64,000 nt of DNA from Cantharellus purpuraceus (GCA_025174535.1 JALBUN010000049.1:2004470-2068469), one strand, 5' to 3'; positions 50,078 through 62,720 are shown, counted from the first letter of the stretch. Program-made: numbers and translations. The notes: generated by a model not told the origin, from the sequence alone.

Positions 50078-51094
50078 CTAAGGGTATGTCACGCCTGCAA
50101 GGCGCCAGAGATCCGCGACTTCAATATCTGAGATGGGAATGCAATAAGCAGGAGAGATGGGGGGATGCGTGAAGGTAACCCACGGTCCTCTGTATGCCGC
50201 ATATAGTGCGCGAAGGAGCACGTATTGCCTTAGGTAGAAAGATTGATGATTGTCATTAGTTGGTCTACGAAGAAAGAAGCAGAGAGACGTACCTGGCCCA
50301 ATGATGAACTCGCCTCCCAGTTGAGAGATGTTACCCTGCTTCCCAAGATGTAATGGTTTTCTGAGAGCGCGCTGCGCAGGAGGGTCACAACCAGTGACAA
50401 GGAAGATATATGCCGGGACGAATAGAGAAATTAACGTACCATAATACTACGGGCCGTGCTCGCGAGGGAACCGGAAGTAAGATAGCTCTTGCGAGGTTGA
50501 TCGTGCGGGGTGCGTGCAAGGGTAGAGGTGGTGAGGTCGAGGGCTCGGTACAGCGTGCGCGAGGGGTCAGCGTAGTAGGAGATGAGCGGGTGTACTGGGG
50601 CGCATGTAAGTTCTGCAGGGCGGTGAGGTGAAGTTTGCAAGTTACTGCCCAAGTAGGGGTGGCGTACCACGGTAGTTGTTGATGAGTAGCCAGTCACCAC
50701 ACCCTATTATGACGAGCTTGATGCCTGCAGATTCGAGGGCTTCGGGGCGGACGGTAGTAAGTTGGGATACATATTGCTGTGGACGACGGGATTCCTGTTT
50801 GGATTGCTTCTGTGGCGGCAAGAAACGAGAGGACACACCTGGCAGGCCTGTGAAGATCTTTGAGTTCATGCAAAAGTGAACCAAATATGCTAACTTACTC
50901 CACAGAAAAAATGTCCTGCAGGCGATTAGCACATGCAGAAGCAAGCAAACATAAGCAGACTCACTAATGAATACGACGACGGTGCGCTCGAGCTCGAACA
51001 ATGCGCCAAAGCGAATCCTATTACCACGAGCATCGAAAACGTCAATATCGGAGGCGGCAGCAACCTGAGTGTCCGCGAGGGGCTTGTCTGTCAT
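50078..51094 (-). CDS. AhpC/TSA-family peroxiredoxin-like protein, 203 aa, eight exons with a 9-nt microexon
   Basis: Exons are 51,094-50,965, 50,915-50,899, 50,847-50,839, 50,776-50,668, 50,612-50,440, 50,371-50,293, 50,228-50,184 and 50,127-50,078; the sum of 612 nt is in frame, and introns are 49-68 bp. The protein opens with IDVFDARGNRIRFGALFE. It has the redox motif FIRHFFCGACQQYVSQL, then GIKLVIIGCGDW, a Gly-rich GNISQLGGEFIIGPG and the end TEDHIEVADLWRLAGVTYP. This is the thioredoxin-like fold of the AhpC-TSA_2 (PRXL2-like) family, with a CxxC active site; a redox or peroxide role is inferred. The codons ACQ, with the second cysteine of CxxC, lie alone on the 9-nt exon 50,839-50,847. 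The start at 51,094 fits the family; an upstream in-frame ATG exists. Confidence 0.85.
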
Positions 51095-52436
51095 AGTTGC
51101 GGTCAGGAGGCAAAAAGGCGGAAGCCGGCTATTTAATAGTTGAGGGCTATGTGGTTTCAGGGGCGCACACCACCCACAAGGCCCCATAACATGATTCGCC
51201 ATCGGAGCTCGGAGCTCGGACCTTCAACCCGTGATCCGCACCCCGTCGTAGCTGTACTTTCTGTTCCTCAAATCCGCATATGTTACAGGTTGGCTGGGGA
51301 AAACTTCCTGCCTGTGGCCACATATCCTTGCTGTGAAGACTATCCTGGGCCCTACCCCGACCAACACCGCATCGGTGCGGGTAGCACGCATCTTTCTCCG
51401 TACGAGAGAATAACCCGGAGAGATGGCCAACTAATAATTTATCAAGGGTACGCCTCTTCCGTAGCAACTAGGCAGGTCAGACCCCCATGAGTTGACTACA
51501 TTAACGTTACCCGCTATAACCAACACTAGCATCGACGCATTTCGCATGCACGCGTGGCTGGCACTATGTTCCCCAGGCAGATTACAACCTTGTAACACTG
51601 GCTTCTTCCCCTTTAATCCGAGGCGTTGATAGCGCGCCCTACCCAGACCATTCCTGTCCTCATCTATACCCACACCTGCCACCCTCGTTCCTTTCACATT
51701 CCTTCAACCATGTAGATTGCAGGTACAAAACATCTATCGTACTTGGACCCTTTAGACGACAAGTGGATAGGTTGGTCCATTTCAGTAGCCTATGTTTGGG
51801 TGACTAGATATGCATCTTGCACCCTTCCATCAGGCTTGGACCCGGTGAGTTTTCTGGCACCCCAGGATTTCCATATCAATGTCTCAAAACGACAAGATCT
51901 ATATCATATTCAGATATTGAAAAGCACTGTTCACTTTTTTCAAAGGCTGCAAAAAGCCGAGTTCAATGCGATGACCAACTTTACATACCTTTCTATCCAA
52001 GGATCTTTCACGTGGATTTGTCTTGCGTTCTCCGAATAGCGCTTTCATTGGTCACAAGTACGATACACATTGAACTCACATTAAGCCACCATAGCCAACA
52101 TGCATCTGTTGCTCATACTACTACTCCATCATTTGGTGCTCTGCATTCCGCTGGGTGGAGGCCCGGTATAAGCCACCCACAATTGCAGCATAAAGGGGCA
52201 ATGTATCATGCATTCACAAGATAACATACAGACGATACTTGATTGTCATTTCATCTCTTCAATTCATTTCTTCAACCGTCTTTTGTTCCTCGGCTATCTG
52301 CATTCTTGGCTTGTGACGATTGGTCAGTACCTGTGGGATTCGGTCAGTAATGGACGCAGCAAAGCAAATCATGAGGAATACTACATGGACCAAACTGTGT
52401 TTCAACAAAAAAAGGCTAACGCGGACTCACACTACT
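51095..52436. other. Intergenic, nothing recognised
   Basis: Open frames such as 51,140-51,490 and 51,743-52,039 on the plus strand have no domain signature. The part near 51,095-51,300 should carry the promoter of the AhpC/TSA-like gene. Confidence 0.4.
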
Positions 52437-53352
52437 TCAAAGTTTAGAACCTCCCGCTGCTTCGTAGAAGCGCTTTTGGGCTTCCTCGAAGTCGATGACA
52501 TGCCAAATCGCGTTGAGGTACTAAACATAATAGGTTACACAGACTCATAGAAGAAAAGGAGGGTACGCACGTCGGGCTTAACGTTCTTGTACTGGAGGTA
52601 GAAGGCATGCTCCCAGATGTCGACACCAATGATGGGTGCATGAGCTATACCAGGTCACATAGTCTCATACAGGCCAAGTACAATAAAACCAGAACTTACT
52701 GAGGAGGGGGTCCTGGTTAGGAGTGGTGACTATCTCGAGCTTTTTAGTCTTGGCATTGTAGCCCTGCGACACCCCAAGCCAGCCTCAGCAAACATGGTTA
52801 CACGCAACTCACGTACAGCAAGAATGGCTCACCAGCCAGCCCCACCCACTTCCCTGAATGGCAGCTGTCTGCGCATTGAAATCTTTCTGCAGGTTCAGAA
52901 GCCCCCCAAAGTCACGGTCGATAGCGTCCTTGAGCGGCCCAGGCTGCAGCACGCCGCCCTGTCCTTTGTTCTGGTCCGCAGCGGGCGCAAGGTTCTTCCA
53001 GAACAGCGAATGGTTGATGTGTCCTGGTGATAAGCGCTCTGATTAGCCAGGGTTACGGGCCAAGCTGTAGAGAGCACTCGTACCACCGCCGTTGAACTTG
53101 AGAGCGGCCTGGAGTGCAATGCGCTCCTTGGGGCTAACGGACTTGGCATAGGCCTGCTCCGCCGCATTAAGACCGTTCACGTACGTCTGGTGGTGCTTTG
53201 TGTGGTGGAGCGTCATGATCTCCTCGGAAATGTACGGCTCGAGCGCATTGTACGGATAGGGGAGAGGAGGAAGTGTGTGCTGCACGCCGTGTGTATGTGA
53301 GCGGTTGTGCCAGGGTATACGGCCGAGAAAGAGAGATGTTTACCTGCGACAT
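52437..53352 (-). CDS. Mn/Fe superoxide dismutase, 205 aa, six exons, ends in SKL
   Basis: Exons are 53,352-53,344, 53,279-53,084, 53,023-52,833, 52,763-52,700, 52,644-52,571 and 52,520-52,437; the sum of 618 nt is in frame. The protein starts MSQ then [18 protein letters not shown]. It has metal ligands in [13 protein letters not shown], in NHSLFWKNL, and in the [11 protein letters not shown] signature that supplies Asp and His. GSGWGWLGY and Gly-rich GGGHINHS are typical of MnSOD. There is no mitochondrial presequence. The C-terminus GGSKL ends in the canonical PTS1 tripeptide, so a peroxisomal location is likely. It converts superoxide to hydrogen peroxide and oxygen. The first exon carries only three codons. 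Confidence 0.93.
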
Positions 53353-53857
53353 GGTGGTTAAGAGAAAGGAGGGTGGGAAATGTCGTCACAAGCGGGTTGC
53401 TGACTGAACAAGCTTTGAGGGTCCGAAGTTTGGCTCAGACACATTACATAAAAAATGCACTTGATACCAACTCACGCAATTGAAGTGGTGGGGAATTATT
53501 ACATCTGCTCGTGGTAGCACCGCTAGATGCCTCCTGCGTCAGGTGTACTTCAAATATCCATCCCGTGTTGTCTTTCCTATACTCCGGTTACAGGTATCGA
53601 TTCGAAGGAACACAAAAACGTAGCCCAATATGAAGCATGTTGATTATCCAGTTCACTTAGCGAACCCGTACTTGGAAATGCAAAGACTAGTCGCCTAGCA
53701 CTGCTATTTACGCATCAAGAACGAAGAGCATAGGATGGTTTCAAGAACTTGGCGGTTGGTTCCACAACCCGCCGTCCATTCACCAACTATGCCGTTCCCC
53801 AACACCCCATCGTAACAGCCGTACCTGACTCCTTACGCACAGAGCAATCGAGCACAA
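53353..53857. other. Intergenic between Mn-SOD promoter and alpha-galactosidase 3' end
   Basis: 505 bp without a gene. It should contain the SOD promoter next to 53,353 and the 3' untranslated part of the alpha-galactosidase near 53,850. No motif stands out. Confidence 0.4.
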
Positions 53858-55807
53858 TTATAATTCAGTCCGCTTCGCCCTGTTGGTGGCGGGCTCTGCG
53901 CGCCAGACCTTTGTTTGGTGTGGCCCGATGATCACTCCTGCGATCTTTCCTTGGACTATTCCCACTGGCTCCCCCCATTTTCCAGATCTATCCTTTTGCC
54001 ACAAGTCAAAGAGGCTCCACGGCTCAGCGGCAGCGACAGGACCCTTTAGCAAAAGACAGTGATGAGCATGATGAAAATAGATTATCATGAAAAGAGTACG
54101 AACCTGGTCTATAAATACGTCACTCATCAAGATGTCCACTTTCTGTGTATTTGGACTCGTATTCAGGAGTGCAATTACGAAGACACTTCACGTGGATATA
54201 AGTAGATATCTACACCATTGAAAGAAGCTTCACATACTTGTTTACCAGGCTTCCCTGATAAAGTGACAAATCACCTCCAGACACGGGTCGCTTCCATATG
54301 CGATTTGCTGGTGAACCTGCACGGTCCTGGTTTACAGCAATTATGGCGTCGTTTGTAACGATTGTAAGAGTCTCATTAGTCTACACACGAAAGTAAGCCC
54401 GAGACGTAGGCTTTGACGAAGCAGCATTGATACATGCCATATTCGTTACATCATTACCCAAAATAAGAGGACTTTTCAACAATGCCCACATCGAGAAATG
54501 TGTTACTACAATTAGCGTTTAGCTGACCTTGAACTCCACATATCATTATGCGAGACGCACCATATTCATCGAAATTCATCCCACCATTTCCAACCTCTAG
54601 CATATCGAGGTCGTTCCATTTCCCTGGGCCAGCCTTCTGACCTACCGGTGCAGCGAAGTCGATAATGCGCGACATAGCGCAGTCTATATTTAGGTAAAAC
54701 AATGTTAGTGTTCTGAAAATATAGCTACAAGCTCAACGTTACATACGAAAGCCGGGAAGTTTACAGTCAATGACAGAGGTACACGGACAGCGGTCGTCGA
54801 AGCGGTCAAATTGCTGAAGGAAAAACTTGGTTCCATATGCCCATAATGCAGAGTATCAGATCTCACATCAGCAATGTCTCCCGAAATGCGCCAACTATTG
54901 GCTATAGTCTGTGGAAGCACAACTCAGCCTTTTAAAGTGGGGAGAGATAGTCACGCTTACGCTGGCAAAGTTCCAAGGTCCGTCCTCTCCCCAGTTACAC
55001 ATGGAATACAGAATAGGTCGTCCTGTAGCATTGAGGGCTCGCGACATGTTGTTATATCGCTGGAATGAAATTTGCGGAGTTCCAGAGCGGCCTTCATTGA
55101 AGCAATTGTCGTATTCTAAGAGCACATAAGTAGTTGGTGGTGAGATGACCTAGGACAGAAAACATACTGAGATAGTCCACCCCCCATGACGCGTATGTCT
55201 GGGCATCTATCTCTTCGAAGTCCAAAGAGCCAAACCGGCCACCACAAGTGAATCTGAGGAAGTACATCGCAGGTGCAATTATCGCTTATTGAGAGCACGC
55301 AAACCTTCCAGCACTACTGTATATTCCAAACTAAACGCACGGGGTTTAATGAGGCGTGGTGAAGGTATAATGTTGATACGGCACCTTGAGCCCCATAGCA
55401 TGTATTTTGTCAGCAAGATCTTTGACGCCATTCGGAAACTTGCTCGGATCAGCGACAGGGGCATTAGTTGAAGGATCTCGTGCAGGAGCCTGCCAACCTG
55501 GCTGTTGTCAGTCGAATAAACCACAAGAATGAATGTAGCTCACAATCGTCCATCAAGACGTCTAACAAATACCAGAATGTCTCAGTTAGTATATCTCAAT
55601 GTATAATGACGTACATTGATAGCCCAAACTTGTCAAGTTATTCTGGATGATTGCCTTGGCAGCACCAAGGATGAGGTTTTCGTTGATCGAGCATCCGAAG
55701 TGGTTCCATGTATTCCAACCCATCTGGGGAGTCAGAGCAAGACCATTGTCGGCTGCCTTCACTGGAAAAAGAAGACCTAGAAGAAGTGGCAGAACCTTCA
55801 GGAACAT
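53858..55807 (-). CDS. Secreted alpha-galactosidase, glycoside hydrolase family 27, about ten or more exons
   Basis: The protein starts at 55,807 with a signal peptide (MFLKVLPLLLGLLFPVKA), then NGLALTPQMGWNTWNHFGC, the GH27 opening. Later pieces read YVLMDDCWQAP (over an 18-nt exon at 55,561-55,544), MGLKFGIYSSAG, GSLDFEEIDAQTYASWGVDY joined to LKYDNCFNEG with the nucleophile Asp, CNWGEDGPWNFAS, NSWRISGDIADV with the acid/base Asp, GKWNDLDMLEVGNG, and THFSMWALLKSPLILGNDVT. The C-terminal beta domain ends at 53,858 (VGIVQGKIAGVIIGPHQT). The enzyme removes terminal alpha-galactose from melibiose, raffinose and galactomannans outside the cell. Introns are about 45-70 bp with good phase where tested. 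Not every border was fixed, notably around 54.2-54.5 and 54.7-54.9 kb. Catalytic residues are present. Confidence 0.9.
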
Positions 55808-57941
55808 GGTGGGGCGGATGAAAGGAATGCTGTGCTGTTAGGGGGTTTAAATAGCGAGACGGCCCGCCTCTCTACCAATCGACTGATTCAAGTAATGGTG
55901 CAGATACTTGAAGCAGTTGAACCGTGTTTCATGTGCTCAGAAGCCCGGTTAAATTGTGCAGAAGGCGGTGGCCTCCTGACAAGAGAAGTATCGATGCAAT
56001 AGTACAATCACGTGATGCAGTCACGCACCTTGTGCTGTTACTTGGAGTTGATCCCACATTCCTCTGAATCCTTAGAACGACCACTTCTACCATTGTTTCT
56101 TACCGTCTTTGCGAAGCCATTGTAGCACATTCCACCGAATCCCTGCGAAACGACCACTTCAATCAAATGCAACGTCATCAAGAAGCAAGATAAAACAAAC
56201 GAGAAGAACCGCGCATGACCATCACAACAGTGATTCCGTATTCATCTTCGTTAGGTTTGTAAGTCCATGCGGCCCGTCGTAGCCCTGGTGGTGCGCTCCT
56301 GTGACCATGTAGCAAACGAACCCCGGCTAGTGGAAGAGGGGGGCTGGGCATTGCCAGGTGTACCATGCAAATAGCTGGAAAGGTTGCCGCCAAAACTTCA
56401 TACCATTCAATGCCATGCTACTCAATACCTTCAAAGAAATGATGATTCCATCCGCATGGGATGGGATAAATCGCGATGTTCCGCCCGTCTTGACAGAATT
56501 CCGGTGAAGGTTCCAACATACCATCGATGCGTGCAGCACGAAGCTAGTTACCTGCAGGCGCTGATCTCTTTCACGAATCAGCGTGAGGTCTGACCTCTTT
56601 CAAGGGTCGAGCGAGAGCCAGGTCGCATCGGCAGTGGTATCCCTTATACCTCTTAAGTCGCTCTGAGCACTAAGCTCTGAGACTGACTGTGTGCATGGAA
56701 GGAAGACAGACGAGTGTGTGAGATGTGTGTCTATTTGGTCAATGGGGTATTATAACTGTGAAACACGTACCCAGAGCACGTAACATTATTGGTATCTGGA
56801 GGTGTGGATGGAGCCTATACAGGCAAGTTTTCAGTCTCTATCCATATTGATCAATATAAGAGGCTGCAAGTAAGCGAAGCTGCCGTACCTAGTCAGGAAT
56901 ACCAATACTATGATACTTCACAGTGAGATGACATACCGGACCGTATCATACCAACTATACCTTCTTACGGCCTGTAGATATGCCTCCTGAGGGTTTACTC
57001 TGAGGCAATTCCCTTTGCCATCTTGCAACATCATGTTCTTCTTGATACTCATCACTCTCCTCCTTACAGTCAGCCATGTAGATCCCCCTTTGCGTCATCA
57101 ACAACGCCCAAGGGCAAAGTTGCTGCTAATCAATTTCTCGCCCTGACGCATTCAGTGGCGAAGCGGGAACCCCCCCAGGCGTGGCGTGTAACCACGCTAA
57201 CGGAAAGGGGGAAGGGGGATAAATATGCTAAGACGCCGAGGAAAACGTGTACGTGGACCTATGGTTTCCGTAGCTTCGCAGGGCGGCAGTGAACCGTCCC
57301 CACCGTCCCTTCAGCTAGTTCACTGTTCCCTGCAGCCGCCTCCCCGTCTCGCCGTCCCTGCCATCCCCTGCTGACCGCTCCCGCCACTTCACCGTTCCTC
57401 CGGCGGCCACCACCATGCACTTGGCCGCTACCATCACGTCCCTTCCGGTTGTCACTCGTGACACGTGACACTTCGTGTCCCATCGTCGGGTCACTTCCAC
57501 CCTGTCTACTTCTCTCGCTCGCTCACATCTTTGAGCACCACATCCAGGTCTCCACCGCGTGACGCGGCTCGCCGGGCGAGGGACCATATTTACATCCATC
57601 CATGGACGGATGTGGATGCCCGGCCATGGCCGTTTTTCCAGTGGAAGTTAAGTTCTCTGACGTCTAGTCGATGACACTATCGAACAGTGACCATGTTGGA
57701 GGCGGTCCACAATTTTACCGCCGACTGCTACTGCACTAACTGCTTATGGATGTCGCCGAGCAGGTTTCATAAGATAAAATTTCTCTTACGAGTTTCCCCA
57801 GTCTTCGCACACTTCAAACTGAGGTTCATATTGCAGTTGCTCCCTCAGCAATTGGATAGTATTCTAACACTCCTCCATAGTCTCTCCTTGGTTTAGCTTC
57901 CACTCTGCGATACTTCACAACAGACCCTCTTGTTCTTTCCT
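55808..57941. other. Intergenic with GC-rich stretch, no gene supported
   Basis: The region separates divergent alpha-galactosidase and GMC oxidoreductase genes. 57,290-57,620 is markedly C/G-rich, with repeated gtcccc and ccgcc words, and stands out from its surroundings. An open frame at 57,023-57,292 has no recognised domain. Promoters of both flanking genes should lie at its two ends. Confidence 0.4.
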
Positions 57942-60005
57942 ATGGGACTTTTTCGTCAGACTGTTCCTGAACTCATGCCTTGGGATGTAGGCACACCTGT
58001 CCTCGCAACAGGCGATGTTTCCCCTGACCGCTCGCTATCATATGACTACATCATCGTTGGAGGTCAGTACCAAGGCGCTGGTGCCGAGCCATCTCTGACC
58101 ATGTGGTCTAGGTGGTACTGCAGGTTGCTGCTTAGCGTCTCGTTTGAGCGAGGACCCATCTGTGACTGTTCTCTTGCTAGAACGTGGCGAGGTGGCCGAC
58201 ACTTGGGCTTCAAAGGTTCCCCTCATGTCTAACAATTTGTTCAGAAGTGGAACCCAAGCCGCAAGATGGGAAGCATTGCCCATGCCGCAAGCAGATAACC
58301 GCGTGCTAGAAGTGGTGTGTGGTGAAGCACTGGGAGGAGGCTCCCGCGTTAATAGTATGATCTACACACGCGGTGCGCCAGGTGACTATAACCGCTGGAA
58401 AGAGATGGGACATCCTGAGTGGGGGTATGATGAGCTTCTCCCTTATTTCGTCAAGTCGGAGACTACTCTGAGTCAACCCCTTTCGAATTTTCGTGGAAGA
58501 CAGGGTAATACTTTCTCAAACGATTCTTGTACATTGAGTGTTGAAGCATTCATAGGGCCATGGCCAAATCAGACGCTCTCCGAAGCTCCCTTTCAGATAC
58601 TTCAACAGTAAGCACATTCTCCCCATTACTGACTGTTTTTTCGAACATATATGACAGTATTAAACGTGCTACTAAAAGCATTGGTATCCACGCGGTTCCT
58701 GATATCAACTCCCCCGAGGCGCCAGCAGTCAGCTACGTGACACTTGACGCAACCATAGATTGTAACAAATACCGGGCGTCGACATATCGAGCGTTCCTCC
58801 CTCCTGAGCTCACACAAGCACGGAAGGCGCGGCTGAAGATCAGTACCCAGACACTTGGGACTCGCATCGAGTCTACGGTTTCGACAGATGGCAACATCCG
58901 CGTGACTGGCGTCCATTTTGAAGCCATGGATGCCAAACTTTCGAAGCAAAAATATTTTGCAAGGGCCAACCGAGAGATTGTGCTCTGCTGTGGTGCTCTT
59001 GGGTCGCCTCAGCTATTGCAGTTGAGGTGAATTTGTCGAACTCTGCCTCTTGTTGTTTTGATTCTCCTTACTTACCCAAAGTCATGCAGCGGATTTGGCC
59101 CCAAGGACCATTTGGAAGGCAAAGGGATCACCGTTGTCCGTGACATGCCTGGCGTTGGAAGTGGCCTTGTTCGTGATCATTGCATTGTCACGTGATATTA
59201 CTTTCTTACATTAGCACAGCAAGATCACGTCTGCCTTCCTATCATGTACGAGGTTCCCATGGATGACTCGTTGCATGTGCTGGAAAATAGCACGTGGAAA
59301 GCCATTAAGGAACTACTCAAGTATCTCACAATCGGTCGTGGACTCTTGGCCTTGAATTTCATGCAAACGTCTATCTTCGTGCCCTCCAGACTCCTGAACA
59401 AAAATTCGGAAGTGGACAACCCCGATCCCCACGCTCTCAATGCAGCGATCCCGGCTCACGTCCCTGACATTGAGATCATGCCCATTGCCTACAGCTGCTG
59501 CGAAGGTGTCACCTCAAAGAAGGGAATGTTTACCTTCTTAACGACTTTGGTCAAGCCAAAGTCTTTCGGGTCTGTGCGTCTTGCATCCAACAGCGCTCGT
59601 GCCCGGCCTGCGGTCGACCTTGGATTCTTGACGAATGCAGAGGATTATATTGTTCTCAGGAAATCTGTGCGGCTCGCATTACGCCTCGCCGAAGAGATTC
59701 GCAGCCAAGGATACCCGTTGGAGAGGTTGCATCTACCAGAGACCGAAAACGACACAGACATTGACAAGTTCATACGTGCCTATTCACGCACGTCGCTCCA
59801 CTACTCTTCAAGTTGCCGCATGGGTTCTGAGACGGACAACACTTGCCCTGGTGTTGTGGACGATAAGTTAAGGGTCCACGGCGTAGAGGGATTGCGTGTC
59901 TGTGACGCCTCTATTTTCCCCGAGATCATTAGCAGCCATACTATGGCACCCGTGGTCGCCATTGCAGAAAAATGCGCAGCTATGATGAAGACAGCGGGAA
60001 AATAA
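57942..60005 (+). CDS. GMC family FAD-dependent oxidoreductase, 599 aa, six exons
   Basis: Exons are 57,942-58,062, 58,112-58,504, 58,556-58,607, 58,658-59,026, 59,090-59,168 and 59,220-60,005; the sum of 1,800 nt is in frame. The FAD-binding motif DYIIVGGGTAGCCLASRLSE is split by intron 1. The GMC signatures follow as LGGGSRVNSMIYTRG and GALGSPQLLQLS. The C-terminal active-site region has SLHYSSSCRMG and ISSHTMAPVVAIAEK, supplying the two His positions expected of alcohol-type GMC enzymes. No signal peptide is seen, so it is probably intracellular, unlike aryl-alcohol oxidase. It could act as an alcohol or polyol oxidase or dehydrogenase; the substrate is not deducible. The start was chosen as the first ATG before the FAD motif. 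Confidence 0.9.
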
Positions 60006-61820
60006 GGGGCCATTTGCCTTCCGGGCGTCATTCAGTTTACAAAAAATCATGTAGAGTGATGTGGTCCAGTTTCAAGCTCGGTAGCACCCATCTATGTCTA
60101 TATAAGAAAAGGCCTATACTAACACTGTTCAGGGTTAGGCCCTGGCCCTGGCCCCCGAAAGAGCCGATCGCAGTCTCGCCAGTCCAGACTCGTCTGCGCT
60201 GCGCTCTTTTTGTACTATCCTCCCTGCCTCCGTCGCCCACGCCCACACATCCTCTCCTTCTCTTCTTCGTATTATACGCAGTCGCCTCCCAGTCTAACCA
60301 TTCTATATACCGCTGCATAACTCATTCATAAACAAAAACCTCGGCCTATGCCAGGTACAGACCCGAACATAGTGTCAAGGCTGCGACAATAGTTGCAACG
60401 AGGATAGATGCCCGTATAGCTCAACCCATACTAATATATGTGGACAGGAAGGCTTGAATATGTGTATTTGGGGACCCTGCGTTGACTAGGCATTAATCGA
60501 AGAAGTCATGGGTCATGAGCTAGTGGTGGACATACACTCAGGCAGATCACTGTCACCATGGCCGTCATGTTGCCCTGCCTCTCCACCGTTACCCTCGTTT
60601 AATTTGACAAGCTCCTTGATGAGCGTACCGCCCTTTTTCATGTGCACTATCTTGCTTCTGTGCAAGTCGAACCCTCCGGTATTTTATTTTTGCGAAGAGG
60701 AACCGGGTCTCGGAGCTGCAATAGAACTAGCGCGGGGTACCTATTTGTAGAAAAGAAAGCACGCTCACTTACTATATATATATATATATAGCACGCTTGC
60801 TATTTGGCCGTGTACAATAGGGTTAGTTTTTTATTCCTGACCATCATGTAAAGTTGCTGTTCAACAGGTTATGGGCCCCGCCCCTGCATAAATTGAATGA
60901 ATTATCCTATAGATGGGGCATGAAAGCTTCAAATGCAAGAACCATGCTATCAGGCTGAAATTTGGATATGTTGTTCTACTCTTCCTTCTGGATAGAATGG
61001 CCAATTTTTATAAAAATCGGCGGACCGGTTCTTGAGAAAATGACATCTGAAGTTGGACAGAAGGGGATTGTGCTAAACACATCCTAGAGCTCCAAAACTT
61101 TTCACATAGTAGGACAAGTGTCAAATGAGCATGATCTGTCTTGGTTGTTCAGACACATGCACAGGAGATGGCCAAGGAGGCATGTGATGGGATATAGTTC
61201 TATGATTACAATCTCTTGTTCCCAGCATTGTTTCAGGTTGTAATTATAGGTATGGGATTAGTTTATATTTTTCCTTGAAATAGAGGAGATCATGATTAAC
61301 ACTTCTCATGACCAGGACGTGCTAGAGCTGGAAAACCCCCCACCCAGGCTGATATAAGATACAAAGGTGGGCAAAGTATAAGGGGAGGTTTGTTGGACAG
61401 GGTAGAGGAGGTGGTAAAGGAAGGGCATGCCTGGAAATGGTTCTGTGGTTACAATCTCTTGTCCCCAGCTTTTAAAGAAGAGTAACAGAAGAGGATGATA
61501 GTTATAGAATATGCATGGCAAGGAGGTCGTTGTCTGTTACCCAGCAAGATAGTGTATAGAAGCAATCTAGGATCTTACAGAAGTGGGCAGTCTGGCAGGC
61601 ATTAGACTTGAACACATCTTTAACCATGTAGTAGTACAAGAAATAACTGTTTTATAGAGTTGTTCTAGGGTCACTAGGGTTGAGGAAAAAAACACCCCTC
61701 CCCTAGCTCCCCTAGGTAGGGACAACCAATGGCTACCCTGGAAGAGTGTGTGAGATGTTTATGGAAATTTATTTATTAGGGTGTGCTATGTCACATGATT
61801 TTGTCTCCAACAGCAGTGAG
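60006..61820. other. Intergenic with (TA)n and a diffuse repeat
   Basis: A (TA)n microsatellite lies at about 60,771-60,790. Two related stretches (near 61,195-61,225 and 61,430-61,460) share ttacaatctcttgt(t/c)cccag, hinting at a degraded duplicated element. No gene is supported. Confidence 0.45.
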
Positions 61821-62720
61821 AGACTTGTGTGGGTCCTAGACGCATGCCAGAGATGCTCTGTCCACACCACGACACCGGCATGGGTCTGAGATGCACATGA
61901 GAGAACACTCACCACACCACGACACCAGCATGGGTCTGAGACGCACATGAGAGAACGCCGTCTACACCAGGACACTGGTATGCATCTGAGACGCACGTGA
62001 GTGAACACCATATACACCAGGACACCGGTATGCGTCTGAGACGCACGTGAGTGAACACCATATACACCATGACACCAGCATGCGTCTGAGACGCACGTGA
62101 GTGAACGCCGTCTACACCATGACACCGGTATGCGTCTGAGACGCACGTGAGAGAACGCTCTCCACACCACAACACCGGCATGCGTCTGAGACGCATGTGA
62201 GTGAACACTCTCCACACCACAACACCGGCATGCGTCTCAGACGCACATGAGAGAACGTCATATACACCATGACACCGGTATGCGTCTGAGACGCACATGA
62301 GAGAACGTCATATACACCAGGACACCGGTATGCGTCTGAGACGCACGTGAGTGAACACCATATACACCATGACACCGGTATGCGTCTGAGACGCACGTGA
62401 GTGAACGCCATATACACCAGGACACCGGTATGCGTCTGAGACGCATGTGAGTGAACACTCTCCACACCACAACACCGGCATGCGTCTGAGACGCACGTGA
62501 GAGAACGTCATATACACCATGACACCGGTATGCGTCCGAGACGCATGTGAGTGAACGTCATATACACCAGGACACCGGTATGCGTCTGAGACGCACATGA
62601 GAGAACACCATCCACACCATGACACCGGCATGCGTCCCAGACGCATATTGGAAAACACCTGTGCGAATGATGACACCAGTGTGGATCTCTGATGCACACT
62701 GGAGCACATCTGTGGATGCT
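61821..62720. repeat. Minisatellite, about 16 units of exactly 50 bp
   Basis: The word gacacc (or aacacc) recurs at 61,871, 61,921, 61,971 and on to 62,621, always 50 bp apart. Each unit contains gcgtctgagacgc, a 6-bp dyad around one base, plus cacatgagagaac or cacgtgagtgaac variants. Because 50 is not a multiple of three, long open frames appear in all minus-strand phases; these are by-products. Units at both ends are degenerate. Confidence 0.92.

Noticed and set aside
50642..51202. Longer N-terminus for the AhpC/TSA-like protein from an upstream ATG
   Set aside because: The extension is low in structure and the frame runs through what is clearly intron downstream; the start at 51,094 matches the usual family opening.
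57315..57599. Gly/Arg-rich minus-strand frame of 94 codons
   Set aside because: It lies in a GC-rich low-complexity stretch where stops are rare; no family signature or splice signals.
61821..62720. CRISPR-like array
   Set aside because: Units are contiguous with no unique spacers, and the genome is eukaryotic.
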